In this document: positions 11,901 to 23,600 of the stretch, piece by piece
How positions within the stretch are numbered: position 1 is the first letter of the stretch
How the letters are laid out: every line of letters starts with the position of its first letter
From: Toxotes chatareus
Lineage: Eukaryota > Chordata > Actinopteri > Toxotidae
Reading direction: 5' to 3'
NCBI GenBank assembly: GCA_016801885.1
Contig: CM028886.1
Span: forward strand, 15,190,366-15,254,365
DNA length: 64,000 bases
Notes under the pieces: generated by a model
The model's database searches: none
The model's input: only the letters and a program-made list of their open reading frames with translations
Told to the model about the DNA's origin: nothing
Made by a program: the position numbers and the translations under genes

Positions 11901-14456
11901 AAGGTTTGTTCTTTAACGTTATCAGTGCTCTGACACCAGTTTTTTTAAATGCATGCTGTGTGAATTTTACATCCTAATTTGTTATTTTTGTAGTAAATAT
12001 AATACAGGTCCAACTTCTACTACTTCACACTCACTTTTTTTTGTGTGTGCGGCACAGGAGTGAGGGCCCTGAGTGTTGCAGAGCTGAACGAATGTCTGGA
12101 GGAGACGGAGACGAACATCAGGAGGTTCTCGGAGGAGCTGGTGCAGCAGCTGGCTCTCAGGGATGAGCTGGACTTTGAAAAAGAGGTGAAGAACAGTTTC
12201 ATCTCAGCGCTCATTGATGTACAGAACCGGCAGAAGGAGCACCGTGAGCTGCTGAAGAAGAAGAAGAAGCTCAAAGGCGGAGCTGGGACATCGCAGGGCC
12301 ACGCTGAGAAAACTCTGGGATCTGTTAGTACTTTATTCTCACAGTCAGGTTTGAAGGAGACATTACCAGCCTGGTTATGTGTGTTGATGTCTTATTTCCT
12401 TATTGATCTCTTGTTTTGTTATACAGAGATATTTCCGTGATGTGATATCTTGAGATCTGTCTTTTCCACTCACTTTCATGCTGCATTTCTTGTTTTTATT
12501 TTCCAACAAACTATGTTTTCCTGAAATATTTTCCAGTCTTCGATTATCTCTCTCTTCTTATGTTTCTCTGCTTTACTTCCTTCCTCCTCAGCGCTTCAGC
12601 ATGGAGGGACTCTCCTCCGCCATTCAAAACAGCTTCCGGCAAACTTTTGGGAGTGGGTGCAGTGAAAGACAGGTTTACTTCCCATTTCTCTCTCTCTCTG
12701 CTGCTGAACTTTACCCCTCTGCTTCCCTCACTAAAAATATTCACATCCTGCTGATCTCAGCTGTCTTCCTTTTTAATCAACCACATCAGTCACTTAAAAC
12801 AAAGAACAAATCAGACTATGTATTGTTTTTTCTCCAGCATTCATGGGTTAGATTTTCTACCTTTTTAATTCCTCTCTCTCTGTCTTTGTCACTGTCTTTT
12901 TTTTGGTGGTTTACAGTATTTGACCACAGTCATCCCTTATGAGAAAAAGGGACATCCTCCTTCCATTGAGGACCTCCAGATCCTGACCAAGAGTGAGTCT
13001 CTTCATCTTTACCAACCATGTTTGAATGTTAGTGGCTGTGACTGATCCATTCACTCCTCTCTCTTCTCAGTTCTACAAGCTATGAGAGATGACAGTGACA
13101 AGGTGCCCAGTCTCTTAACAGACTATATTCTCAAAGGTGAGCTTTTCTCTTCATGTATCTTTAAACCGTACAAGTTGGTGGTGTGATATGTTGGTCGAGT
13201 GTCTTCTGCACTGTAGATTATATATCATGACTGATCAGTATTTAAAGGGCCACATGTGGTTTTACTTGTTTTAGCCCATTTACTACAAATCGTCTATACT
13301 TAACATTGCTTTTGACAATTTTCATTTTCAAAGTTAAAATTTGTTTCCTACCTCTCAAAATTGCAAAATTGTACAAGAAAATAATTTTGCCATGATCTGC
13401 TTGATATAGAAGCTGTACATTCATTGAATGCATCACTCTGAACATCTTTATTTCTTTAGTCAAGTTTGGTCAAGTTACATTTCTGTTGCTTGGTTTTGCA
13501 GTTCAGGGCAGCTACTGCTTTGCAAACAATCCACGTTGGTGTATTTAAAGACACAAAATGTACAATTTGACATTTGACTGACACAAAATACATTTTTATC
13601 TTATAATGTTGAAAAATCATATGTGTGAAAATAATAATTTGAATCTGGTAGTTAAAAAGTTTGGCTGTTGACTTTGGGGTCTCAAGTGGTGAAGTTCTCA
13701 TGTTCTCAACACTAGTTTGAGCTTTACCATGTTGCAATGCGCAAACACCCATTTTTTTTTTTTTAGGATATCAACCCAAAAAAGTATTCTTTAGAAAACA
13801 ATTTGACATTCCTGTAATTCCGTTCTTTCACATACGTTTTGTTTTCACTTCTCATTTCTTTCTCTACTTCTCATGTTCTGCTCTGCCTCGTTAATGTGCC
13901 GCGTTACACCGGCTAGCTCTGGTGTGAGCGATGGATGGAGAGGTTTGTGACACATTCACATGTGAATATGCACTGTTGTGGTGTTGTCACTCACGGTGGG
14001 AGATCGCCCCCTCTTGACCACTGAAGTGTAGTGCAGTCTGACCCCGATGTTCTCCCTCTCACTGCTCCCCTCTCCCACACAGTGACACAGTGACCGTCTG
14101 CAGCATGGTTTATCCCTGTTATTGTCCAGACCTGCAGGCAATGACTCACTGCCATGCATAGCAGAGCTCTGTTTCCCCTTTACTTAACTATTAACGCACT
14201 GTTTTATAATTATTAGTTGCCTGAAAATATTTACCCTTCAGATCACCCAGCCTATGTTTGAGACAAGTTTGTTATGCTTGATTTTATTTTCAGTTCAAAT
14301 ATTTATCAATCTGTAGCTAATATAGTGAAACAGGTGGTTTTTTTTCCTTTTGTTTTTCCTCCTTTGCATCAACTCACACTGAAGCTTCATCCCTGGTCAC
14401 TCATAGCTCTGTTAATATTCATCTCTGCTGTTATTGCAGTGCTTTGCCCAACGTAG
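8920..14456 (+). CDS. fez2: fez2, fasciculation and elongation protein zeta-2, complete
   Basis: FEZ proteins are kinesin-1 cargo adaptors and scaffolds used in axonal transport and autophagy. Coding exons: 8920-9272, 10480-10588, 10768-10884, 11064-11187, 12058-12323, 12592-12672, 12917-12992, 13071-13136, 14440-14456. Total is 1209 nt, 402 residues. Residues about 74-105 carry the family block FRSMEDLVSEFDEKLSACF. Exon 2 has GHVMPVDWK and exon 3 SDDEELREQLDMHSIIVSC, which are FEZ2-type and absent from FEZ1. Exon 4 has VIEEIEEMM. Exon 5 (residues about 235-323) is the conserved coiled coil (SEELVQQLALRDEL, EKEVKNSFISALIDVQN). The last residues are TDYILKVLCPT, the invariant FEZ C-terminus. 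The 81-nt exon 12592-12672 (RFSMEGLSSAIQNSFRQTFG) is in phase 0 on both sides, so it could be skipped without a frameshift. The exon-3 acceptor may be at 10768 or 10774; both keep frame. Confidence 0.93.
9585..9680. repeat. short dispersed repeat in fez2 intron 1
   Basis: GTGCACCAATATCGACATGG followed by ACCGATATTAGCCGATATG resembles the 'tatcggccgatat' repeat scattered through fish genomes. Within the 1.2-kb intron (9273-10479) I see nothing else beyond AT-rich sequence. Confidence 0.3.
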
Positions 14457-16717
14457 ACCAGAGGGATGGTGCCTGATACTCTGCGGAGGCTTCAGATAGT
14501 TTACCATGGCAACAAGAGGAAGAGGACTCACTGTATTTTTTTTCCCCAAAACATGAAACACACTTAATTTATTCCAGCATGTTTTTACCTCAAGATGTGT
14601 CTATTTTTTTGTTTTATGTTCTTCATTTAGTTGCATTTATTTTATGTGGAGTGTTGTGATTTCACAAACCTTATGTGTTCCTGTGAATTTTGGCTTCTTT
14701 TCGCGTTTTTCTAATTTCCTTGCACTGTGAAAAAGATTCTAAAATGAGAAACTATATGAGAAACATACCCAGACAGATGTACCAGCATAGGAGCTGCACT
14801 GTTTGGAAAATATTGAGCTTTGCTTGTTGGTTAGAAGTAAGAGCAAAGCTGCGATGCAAAGGGCTTTGTCTTTATCTTAAGTGCTTCTTATCCACTGAGC
14901 AATGAACAATTGCACAAAGCACGTTGAACACAGAAGTGGCAGTAATAGAGAATTATAGAAACAGATTTAAAGTATTGAGACTGTAAAATTGAAGAGTAAA
15001 ATAAAAAAAAAAACTTTATTGATCCCCAGAGGGAAATTAAGTATTACAGTGGCGTGTAGGGACAGGATTCAGACAAATAGAAAAATATAGATTAATAACA
15101 ATAATAAATTGGTTGCACAAATACTGAACTGTATGTGCACAAGCATCACATGATTCAATGCATCCTTCCATGTACCTGCAGACTGTGTGCTGTTTGCTCT
15201 CCCATGTTGTCATCTCAGCAGTACACCACATACGTCGTTATTATTCAATGGAGGATGAAGTGCTGATGGGTGAGGTGATGTAGCCTGGACTGAAATGAAC
15301 TAATTAAGCAACTATGCATTTAAGTGAATACCGAATTGTGACCCATGCACTGTCTGTACTTTTGTGGCGCTGACAGGCTCTGAATCAGAGACTCGATCGC
15401 CAACGTGCCTCCTGTGCACAGGGCAGCGTACACCATGACTGGGCATTGTTTTTCTGTGTGTAATTACAAGCTGCCTTTGCCTTTGCCTGAACTTTTGTAC
15501 ATTATAAATGACTTATTCTCAGTGAATGTGATGTTATTGCTTACAGAATCGGTTTCATCGTTCATTTATTTTGTAAATATTTTATTTCAAATATATTGAT
15601 GAAACCAGTGGCTGTTTGTCTCAATATATTAATATATTCATTTCATTACAGAAATAGTAATAATACTAAACACACAAGACAATAAGCTGAACAGACCTGG
15701 GAACTGAATTTAATTTTAAAATTGACGCTATAATGTGGAGTTTACAAAAAATACAACACACCCTCTTTGTGATCTAGCTGTTTGTTTTTGAGCACAGTAA
15801 GGCGTAATATGTATTAGTAACAGGTTTTTACATAAAAACTCAAGTGTATTTGCTCATGTTTGGAAGAGGAGTTTTTCATTGCATCACTTTAATGTGTCAT
15901 TTGGCTGCGAGCTTCGTGTTTTCAGAGAGTGAACCCTGAGCTCACCGAACATTTCGAGGCTCGGACAGTCGGCTCCATCTCTACTGGCAGTGGTCACTGA
16001 AACTGAAGACTGGTCTCACAGCAAGAGATGAGACATACACAAATATTATTCACAACAGTGCTTCTTCATTATATAAGTCTCTGCCACGTGTCATCTGCAC
16101 CTCTTCCAGCTCACTGAGGAGATCCAGATGTAGGCCCTGGGAGAAACCCCAAAAACATCCAACCTCTGGCCTGTTGGTGCTCTCAGCAGAAACACTTCAG
16201 ACCCTTTGGAAGGAAAACAGAAGATGAAATCCACAGCTCATTTAGCAAGCAACTATGAAAAATCACTTTGAAAACTTTGTAACATAATAGCTGTTGCTAT
16301 TAAGTGACACAAAGAGATGCAAATTTTTGATAAAAATGTAAATGATTCAAATTCTGTTTATGTAAGAAGTATGATATAACACACAGAGACGTACACACAG
16401 TAACACACAGACAGATAAGGCCTTGCTGTAATTTATCTGCAACCTACAAACATATGGAACCATAGTCATGCTTGTCTGAGCGCCGTTAAACGCTGCACAG
16501 TACTGCTCCCCATCCATCTCCCTTCAAAAGCAACACAAACGGCTGTTAAACATCTGTAAAACATTTGTTGACTCTGAGATAAGATTTCCTCATTCAACTC
16601 TGTGCCGCCGCTCCGGGTGTGTAAAACACAACAGTCTGGCCAAGGCTCAGAGCAGCGAGGGGCGCTTTATTGTGGTGCTGCACCAAAACAGTTTCTTTAA
16701 GTGTTTTTCTGAGTACG
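14457..16717. other. fez2 3' UTR and spacer to clec3b
   Basis: No coding exon seen. It holds the fez2 3' flank (including a near X-box, TTTACCATGGCAAC, at about 14501-14514), a short repeat at 15002-15045, AT-rich sequence to about 15900, and the clec3b 5' flank. On human comparison EXOSC7 lies beside CLEC3B; no exosome-subunit coding sequence is visible here. Confidence 0.45.
15002..15045. repeat. A-run plus CTTTATTGATCCCCAGAGGG repeat
   Basis: An 11-A run leads into CTTTATTGATCCCCAGAGGG and AAATTAAGTATTACAGTGG. This short module recurs widely in teleost genomes and is usually annotated as the tail of a retroelement. Only the tail is visible here. Confidence 0.4.
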
Positions 16718-17734
16718 ATGGAGGCTAAAGGGGTTTGCTTGATGTTTTGCCTTCTGCTGCTGGCGCACTGCACACTCCAGCAGACCCCCTCAAAGAGAAA
16801 AAATGGCAAGAAAGGTAGGACTTGGGATTAACTTGACTTTGAAAAAATGAAAACATTGTCCTCTCTTGTTAAGTCTCTGAGAAAGTTTTACAGAACAACA
16901 CGACTGAACCACTTTGTGAAAGATCATCAGTAGTGTTGACTGAATGCCTTGTGCTTCTGATTACATTTTTTTTGCTTTTCCAGACTCTGCAAACAGTGTT
17001 GCGATCGAGGAGCTGAAGAAACAGATCAATGACATTGTCCATGAGCTGAATTTGTTGAAGGAGCAGCAGGCTTTACAAACAGGTACAGCTCCTGCAAGGA
17101 AGTTGCTTCACAGATATCACAAGATAATGTGATGCACAGCAGCTGACCACTCTTTTAAAGTACATTTTACAACATTACAAACATGCTACATCCAAAACAG
17201 AGGAGTGAAGAGTGACAGACTCTGCAGCATCTTATATTTTAAACACTAATTTAGCATCTTCCTAGTGATGCAGAGCCAAATTAAGTCAACAATGACACGT
17301 GAAATAGACTGACTCTCAAATTTTCCCCTCCAGTTTGTCTGAAAGGCACAAAGATCCTCGGCAAGTGTTTCCTGGCTGATCCAGTGAAGAAGACTTTCCA
17401 TGCGGCCAGCGATGACTGCATCGCTAAAGGAGGCAGCCTGAGCACTCCTCTGACAGGAGACGAGAACGACCAGCTCTACAGCTACGTCCGCCAGAGCATT
17501 GGCCCCGAGGAGCACATCTGGCTGGGCATCAATGACATGGTGACCGACGGCCAGTGGGTGGACCAATCAGGGTCCAACGTACGCTTCAAGAACTGGGAGA
17601 CGGAGATCACCCTGCAGCCAGACGGTGGGCGCAGCCAGAACTGTGCCATCCTCTCCACCACAGCCAACGGGAAGTGGTTCGACGAGAGCTGCAGAGCTGA
17701 GAAGGCCTCAGTGTGTGAGTTCAACATCGTCTGA
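16718..17734 (+). CDS. clec3b: clec3b, tetranectin, complete
   Basis: Secreted C-type lectin-like protein; mammalian tetranectin is a homotrimer in plasma and matrix that binds plasminogen kringle 4 and calcium. Exons: 16718-16814, 16984-17082, 17334-17734, giving 198 residues (human about 202). Residues 1-21 are a signal peptide (FCLLLLAHC). Exon 1 ends in a basic stretch (PSKRKNGKK), like the heparin-binding N-terminus. Exon 2 (residues about 33-65) is the trimerising coiled coil (IEELKKQINDIVHELNLLK). Exon 3 is the lectin domain with six cysteines at 67, 77, 94, 169, 185 and 193, matching the family pairs 67-77, 94-193 and 169-185. WLGINDM, FKNWE and QPDGG are conserved; QPDGG fits tetranectin rather than CLEC3A. 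The start codon lies in ACGATGG. Polyadenylation signal AATAAA at 18188-18193. Convergent with cdcp1. Confidence 0.95.
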
Positions 17735-18559
17735 GAGTTGCTTTCCGACACCAACATGACTCTGTGCAGATAAACACTCGTGTGAACAGTAAGTGCTGTT
17801 GCATTTGAAAGCTATGAGGTACAATTATGCAATACATTGAAAAATCATCTTTCTCATGCTCACATATTCTTGACCAAGCCATTCAGATGTCAGTAGACTT
17901 CACACAGTGGTCTGAGATACACTATGTCACTGTATAAGCTAAACTCATGGCACGTAATATTTTACATGTATTCAGTAAACTCATGTTCTCAAATAATCAG
18001 ATTTTAAACAGACATTCATCAAGGTAAACACCACTGGATGGCTCACCTTTGTTTTATGTATTTTTTACCACATCTGCTGCTAAATGCCGCCACCTAAACG
18101 TCACCACGGTTGCCTTTTCTATGGCACTCTCTTTATTTTCATTTCTGAATGTCAAATTATACTGTTTGTGCTGCATTATATAATGTTAATAAACATGTGT
18201 CTCCTCAGTTGCAACCTTCTTATTCTCTTCCTGCTCAAGTCAAAGATTCAGTTGAATTTTTTTACTAATTGTAGGAAAAAAAACGAAAATGCTTGGTTGA
18301 AAAATTCGTATGCAACAACTAAGGAAAAAACATCAACAACAAGGCTGTTGCAACTAATGCTAATAACCAACAATTTTATGGTTTTGGTTGGGTGTCGTTT
18401 TTTCCTAGTTATTTTGCAAGACCAGTGCAGTGAGAAGGTGAAAAGCAGCCAAAGTTTTCCTTTCAAAATAAGACTCAAAAACACTGGCAATTTGTTTTGA
18501 CAGTTGAAGTCAAGGGACTTCTTTTCTTCCAAAAGAAGTCACATCTTAAGAATCCACTG

Positions 18560-18648
18560 GAGGTATGCTGTTAAAGAAGTTGTGAAGGCAAAAGGGGGTC
18601 CAATCCGGTACTAGCAAGGTGTACCTAATAAAGTGGCCGATGAGTGTA
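18560..18648 (+). mobile_element. Tc1-like transposon, 3'-end remnant
   Basis: GAAGGCAAAAGGGGGTCCAA, CCGGTACTAGCAAGGTGTACC and TAATAAAGTGGCCGATGAGTGTA form the 3' end of a Tc1/mariner element that is common in fish: transposase tail, stop and terminal repeat. The 5' part is missing. A second, longer copy lies at 29215-30032 and ends in nearly the same repeat. Confidence 0.7.
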
Positions 18649-18884
18649 TGTTTGTTTGTTGTGTGTTGAAGTGCACTGTCTTAAAGTGAGAAGAATGACA
18701 CAATTTTCAACTTTAAATGTTGTCTCCCTCTGCTGTTCATTTTCTGAAGTGCTTGAAACTACTTCGCTTTACTAGACAATTTATTCAGTCTCTCTGAACC
18801 ACCAGCCATTTTTTCTCTAATAGGACCTTTTTATTTTGGGTCCACTTGATGTGAAAATGAATATTGTACATAAATATTTCAAAA

Positions 18885-18908
18885 TGTTGAGAGAATATTC
18901 TCTCAACA
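18885..18908. repeat. perfect 24-bp palindrome
   Basis: TGTTGAGAGAAT followed directly by its exact reverse complement. The centre, AGAATATTCT, matches one inverted heat-shock-element dimer (nGAAnnTTCn). No third GAA/TTC unit follows at the correct spacing, so a functional heat-shock element is not established. Confidence 0.75.
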
Positions 18909-19426
18909 GTGTATTTCACCAAATCCATCCCAGAAAATCTGAAAACTGTAAAAGTTTATGAAAAACAAATACAAAAACCCTTGGCTGCATGTAACTTGGT
19001 TAGTTAGCGCTTGGTGTCTTCCGTGCTCGAAACCTTGTAGTTCCTCGCCGAATGAGTGACTCAAGTCTAACAACAACACATGAAAAGATCCTGAGCACTC
19101 ACCACACTCATGTTAAATTATAGCTCTCGTACAGTCTCTCCTTTTAAAGTTACCTGTAATTAATAACAAAGTTCAGTCAGCCAACAAACATACTGACATT
19201 TCTTTGTTAGATTACTGCACTTAAGGGTGTACGAGGATTTTTATTCCATGCCTTTGCAGTCCAACAGAAGGGGTTAATGGTCCTTGACACAACTAACAAA
19301 ATAAAATATGCTACCAAATGATTCTCATTCACTGTGGTGCATAAGACTCAAACGAAAAAAAGTCTCTGTGAGACCTGAGAAAAAGATCACTTGGTTAGCA
19401 GCTGTCCTGACTAGTCCCTAAAGGGG

Positions 19427-19993
19427 CTGTTCTCTGAACCCTTTTGGTTATGTTTTGAACTCTCTTTTGGACTTTCGGACTCCTGTTAAGTTTTGTTCAT
19501 AGTTCCTGTTTTATTTTGAAATCATGGCCATTGTGTATCTTGTCTTGTTGGACTTCCTGTCTTTGTCTCGTTTCCCTCCATTTGTGATTGTCTGCCCCGC
19601 CCTAAATGGTTTCACCTGTTGCTCGTTGCCTTGTGTATTTAAGTCTCGTATTCCCTGTGTCCTTGTCAGTTTGTCTGTTTCCATGCCTGAGTGTGTATCT
19701 GAGTCTGTGTCTTTTCCGTGTTCGTTCCCGTACCTATGCCCTGCGTTTTCTTTCCCCCACCTCATGGACTTACCTTGATTTCCTTTGTTTCGACTAAGGA
19801 CTTTTGTATTTTTGTTGTTGTTCCTAAGTGTTTTTCTCCTTTGTGGATGATTTTTGGTTGTTTGAGTTTTGCACCCTGGCCCTGGACACTTCCAGTGATT
19901 TTTGGTTTATTAAAAGACTTTAAGTTACTCCTAGCCTGTATTGGGGGTTATTGCTTTTGGATCCTGGCCTGATTCCTAATCTCAGCATAACAG
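19427..19993 (+). mobile_element. candidate solo LTR of a Gypsy-like retroelement
   Basis: The block is T-rich and pyrimidine-biased on the + strand. It contains TGTATTTAAGTC in the middle (TATA-like), then GTTTATTAAAAGACTTTAAG near the end (polyadenylation-like), and finishes at CAGCATAACA. It starts near TGTTCTCTG. TG...CA-type ends with this promoter and polyadenylation layout suit a fish Gypsy-type LTR. I could not find a clear target-site duplication and there is no internal coding region, so borders and family are guesses. Confidence 0.35.
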
Positions 19994-20680
19994 CAGCAGC
20001 TCAGTCTTGAGATTTCCAAAAGTGTGGGAACAACAGCACTCATTTTTTATTTATCCCTGGCTGAAAACAACTCTAAAATCTCACACTGTATTAGCAGGAG
20101 TGTATTGACCTCTCCGTAAGGCACATTTATGGCGTAATGATATCTAAAAGCACACACAGAGGATTTCATGCACATACACTGCTGCTGCAATCTCCTGCAA
20201 TACAAGTCACCATCAGTCCATCATGTCCTGATGATGTGCTATGTATTGCAACAGCAGTGGAGTCCTCTCTATTCAATGCTTTGATAAAAATGAAAAACTC
20301 AGTATGTAAACAGCACACAGGTTTGCTCAAACCCACCCATAATAAGTAATAAAAAGTTCATAAACAAAATATCACAAAATGAAAAACATTCATCTCTTGA
20401 GAATATAAGTTATATGTTATAGTGGAAAAGGTTGGTATAAAAGGGATGGTTAAGAACTATTTCCAAAACAAATGTGTCTCCATCTGAGATAAAACAAGCT
20501 GCAGCTGCTTTGAACAGGGATATTTTGTGTGTCTGGTTTGGTGCAAATCTACGCTCAAGAAAAAAAAAAGAGGCTTCTTTCAAGGCTGAACAGCAGGTAA
20601 TCACACAGATGCCAGGGAATGAAAATCTAAAAGTTCAAGTAGGTCACTTGAAAAGAAGAAAGCTGAATCCAATCTTCTGC

Positions 20681-23600
20681 TCAGTTCCCTCCCTCTGGCT
20701 CCAGCCTTGGCCCCAGATTTGAAGAATGCTCCTCGTCACTTGAGTCCTCAGTTGCATTGTCCACCAGGGGTTTGCTCAGAGGCCTGTCGGGAAGCGGAGG
20801 AGCCTGTTGAGATGAGTACCGAAAGGAATGATAAACCCCGACCTCCATGCTGTCTGCACCAGTGTCATCAGACGCCCGCGGCTTATGCGAGTCTGTGTGT
20901 CCTGTGAGGGGCCGCTGTGTGTCAGTGTCTCCGTAGACGCCAATCTCCATCCCCTTGCTCAGCAGGTGTGTGTAGACCAGCGTGTCATCAATAGAGGTGT
21001 ACACATGGGACTCGTTGTCTTCGCGTGTTTTGGGGAAGTTGTTGTGTCCTGGGAGGAAGATGGTGCCATTTGGGTTGTAGATGGACACCTGATGATTCAG
21101 CTTCTTCTTCTTCTTCCTGTTTTGCAGGAGAGACAAAGTTAAATGAGATGAAATTTTAAAAATGAAGGGGGAAAATCTCTGCGACTTTCAGTATCTTTTC
21201 GAAAACACGTAAAAGACAAATATACTGACATTTTGAGTGTGAATAATAAAAGTATAAGTACAGATGCACTTACTTAATCACCACACAGACCACTACCAGC
21301 ACGATGATGAAGATGACCAACAGGGCAGCCACCACACTCAGGATGATGGTCAGCAGAAGGCCTAAATATGAGAAAACAACAACACATACAATCTGAATTC
21401 TGAGTGTGTAGAAAATTATTGTCCAAACCAAAAAAAATAAAAAATCTTAACAGTTTTCATAAAACTTTGATGCAAAATCTCCTCTTACTCTTGCTCTCCT
21501 GCAGGGTGATCTTGGTGATAACGCTGAAGTGTCCTCTTTCGGGTTTACAGTTGGACATGTTGACGTAGAACGTCTCAGAGACTGTGATCTCGCTCTGAGC
21601 CTCCTCGTCCTCCCTGCGGCTGTAGTCCTCCTCCGGGCGGCCAACTCTCTGCACCTTGATGTTGGTGTGGTGGTTACTGCACTTGGGCTGGCTGAGGTTG
21701 GCAAACATCACGTGTGCCTCCATCTTTGGGGGCACGGAGACAAACCAGGAGACGGTGGAGTAAGACTTCATTCCCTCTGGCCAACCAGGAGTAGCCACAA
21801 GGACAGCGGTGTCTTTCTTTGAGGATACAGTGAATATGTATCTTTCTGAATGTGAGTTAGAAAGAAAATGAAATGAAATATCACTGAAAAACAATAATTT
21901 ATTTAATTCATCTGAAGCTAATTGTTACCTGATATCTCCTCTTTAAAACAAGCATCCAGGATGTTCTTGTAAGACGTCCTCAGTGATTTACTCCCCATGC
22001 TGGACACAGTAACAGACATGTTGGTGTGGATTTGGATCTTCTGTATGGCTCCCTGAGGGCAGAAGTATCCAATAGTGTTGCCATCGTCTTCGGCCACTTT
22101 GATAATAATGCTGTCATTGCATTGCTGTCCAGGTAGGGACTGCTTGAGGGGCCCAGAGGGAGAGGTCAGCTCCACGGTCCCGTGCTGGGGAGGACGGAGA
22201 ATCCAGGTCGCACTGCTCAGAGGGGCGGGGAGGCAGCTCGGCAACACAGGCAGCAAGAGACGGACTGGAGTCTTCGGGCAGTCTTTGAGCTGACTGCACT
22301 CTGACATGAAAGTAGAGGTCATTGAAATAATTAGGGGTTCAGAAATGACAGAGCTTTATTTTTCCAGTCTCAGGGAATCCCTGTTAAACACTCATATCTG
22401 GATTTACCTATGACTCTCATGGCGGTGACTTGTACGTCTTCAGGAAGGCAGCCCTGGAAAGACAGGTCACTGTCTGAAGTGACTATGATCTTCTCCTTCG
22501 TCACAGAGTTTATTTTCATCTCGCAGTCAGAGGCCGGTCTCAGCTTCTGAATGTAAAGAGAGAGTTCCTCCACTTCGCTCAGGTCCACTTTACACGACAC
22601 TAGAGGAAAAACAGTGAAGCAAGGGGCGAGTGCTTATTCTGTTTCTCTTTCTGTCTCACACAAAACCACATCGAACAGGAGTTCGAATTTTGAGGAAGTT
22701 CTTCCTGCTAATGTGCCACCACCGTCATTTATGACTCCGCAATAATGCAATTTCAGAGCTCCCCGGACGTGACACCTGAGGACTCAGATAAAGATCACTA
22801 CGTTACTCATCACACCTCAAAAAATAGGGAAAAAGTTTGTCTCATCTGTGATTCATGGAACGGCAGACTTGTTATAACTCGTTGAGACAATGAAAAAAAG
22901 AGAAAAAAACATTATTTATACGCATGCCTGCCACAACACGCAGCACACCTTTTACACTAGTGTCTGAACAGCAAAGTCACCCGAAGAAAAAAAACTGTGC
23001 TTTCATTTTCAAATTGATAAATCAAAGTTGATTGACACAGTTTATTTGTCACAATGGCAACATTTGCAGCTTTAAAGACTCTTTGAGATTTGCTTTCTGT
23101 TCTTTATTTAAAGTCTTTATGAAATAAATATTTTGACACTGATCAGACTAACAAATACATTTTTAGATAAGGCAGCAGAAACAACTTATTAACAGTTGTT
23201 TGATTACACATCCATCCATCAGACACAAAGCAGCATTAGTGTTCATCTCCAGTTGTGTGTCACTGAGTAATGTCTCTTTAGCAGCTAAATGCTCCACTGT
23301 GTTCACCAGCGCTGCTCTAACTGTATCTGTCTGCCGTTTGGTGCTGAGCTGGTGGTCTTCAGAGGGTTTTTAGAGGTTTTTTAAATTAAATTTGAAAACA
23401 GCTGCCTGCTGCAACTGATAAAAGTGTCGAGACTGAACCAAGTTGTGGTTCAAAAACCCAAAACACTACTCGAAAAGACACTAAAACACTACCTAGAGAT
23501 CATTCGTTGTGGGCTTGTCACTATAGGCAACATTTTTGACAATAGACATAGCCATTTTCATCCATAGTTAATACAAACATACTTATTATTGCAGCTTTAA

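Larger units (their letters stand above)
17735..20680. other. spacer between clec3b and cdcp1 (convergent)
   Basis: Holds the clec3b 3' UTR with AATAAA at 18188-18193, the 3' end of a Tc1-like transposon (18560-18648), a perfect 24-bp palindrome (18885-18908), a candidate solo LTR (about 19427-19993) and the cdcp1 3' UTR. No coding exon is recognisable; open frames here are short and lack family motifs. Confidence 0.5.

Noticed and set aside
12478..12942. 154-codon plus-strand open frame
   Set aside because: It runs through intron, the 81-nt fez2 exon in the wrong frame and the next intron; composition is T-rich intronic.
8920..14456. fez1 as the identity of the gene
   Set aside because: Exon 2 (VMPVDWK) and exon 3 (DDEELREQLDMHSIIVSC) are FEZ2-type; FEZ1 has an acidic insert there instead.
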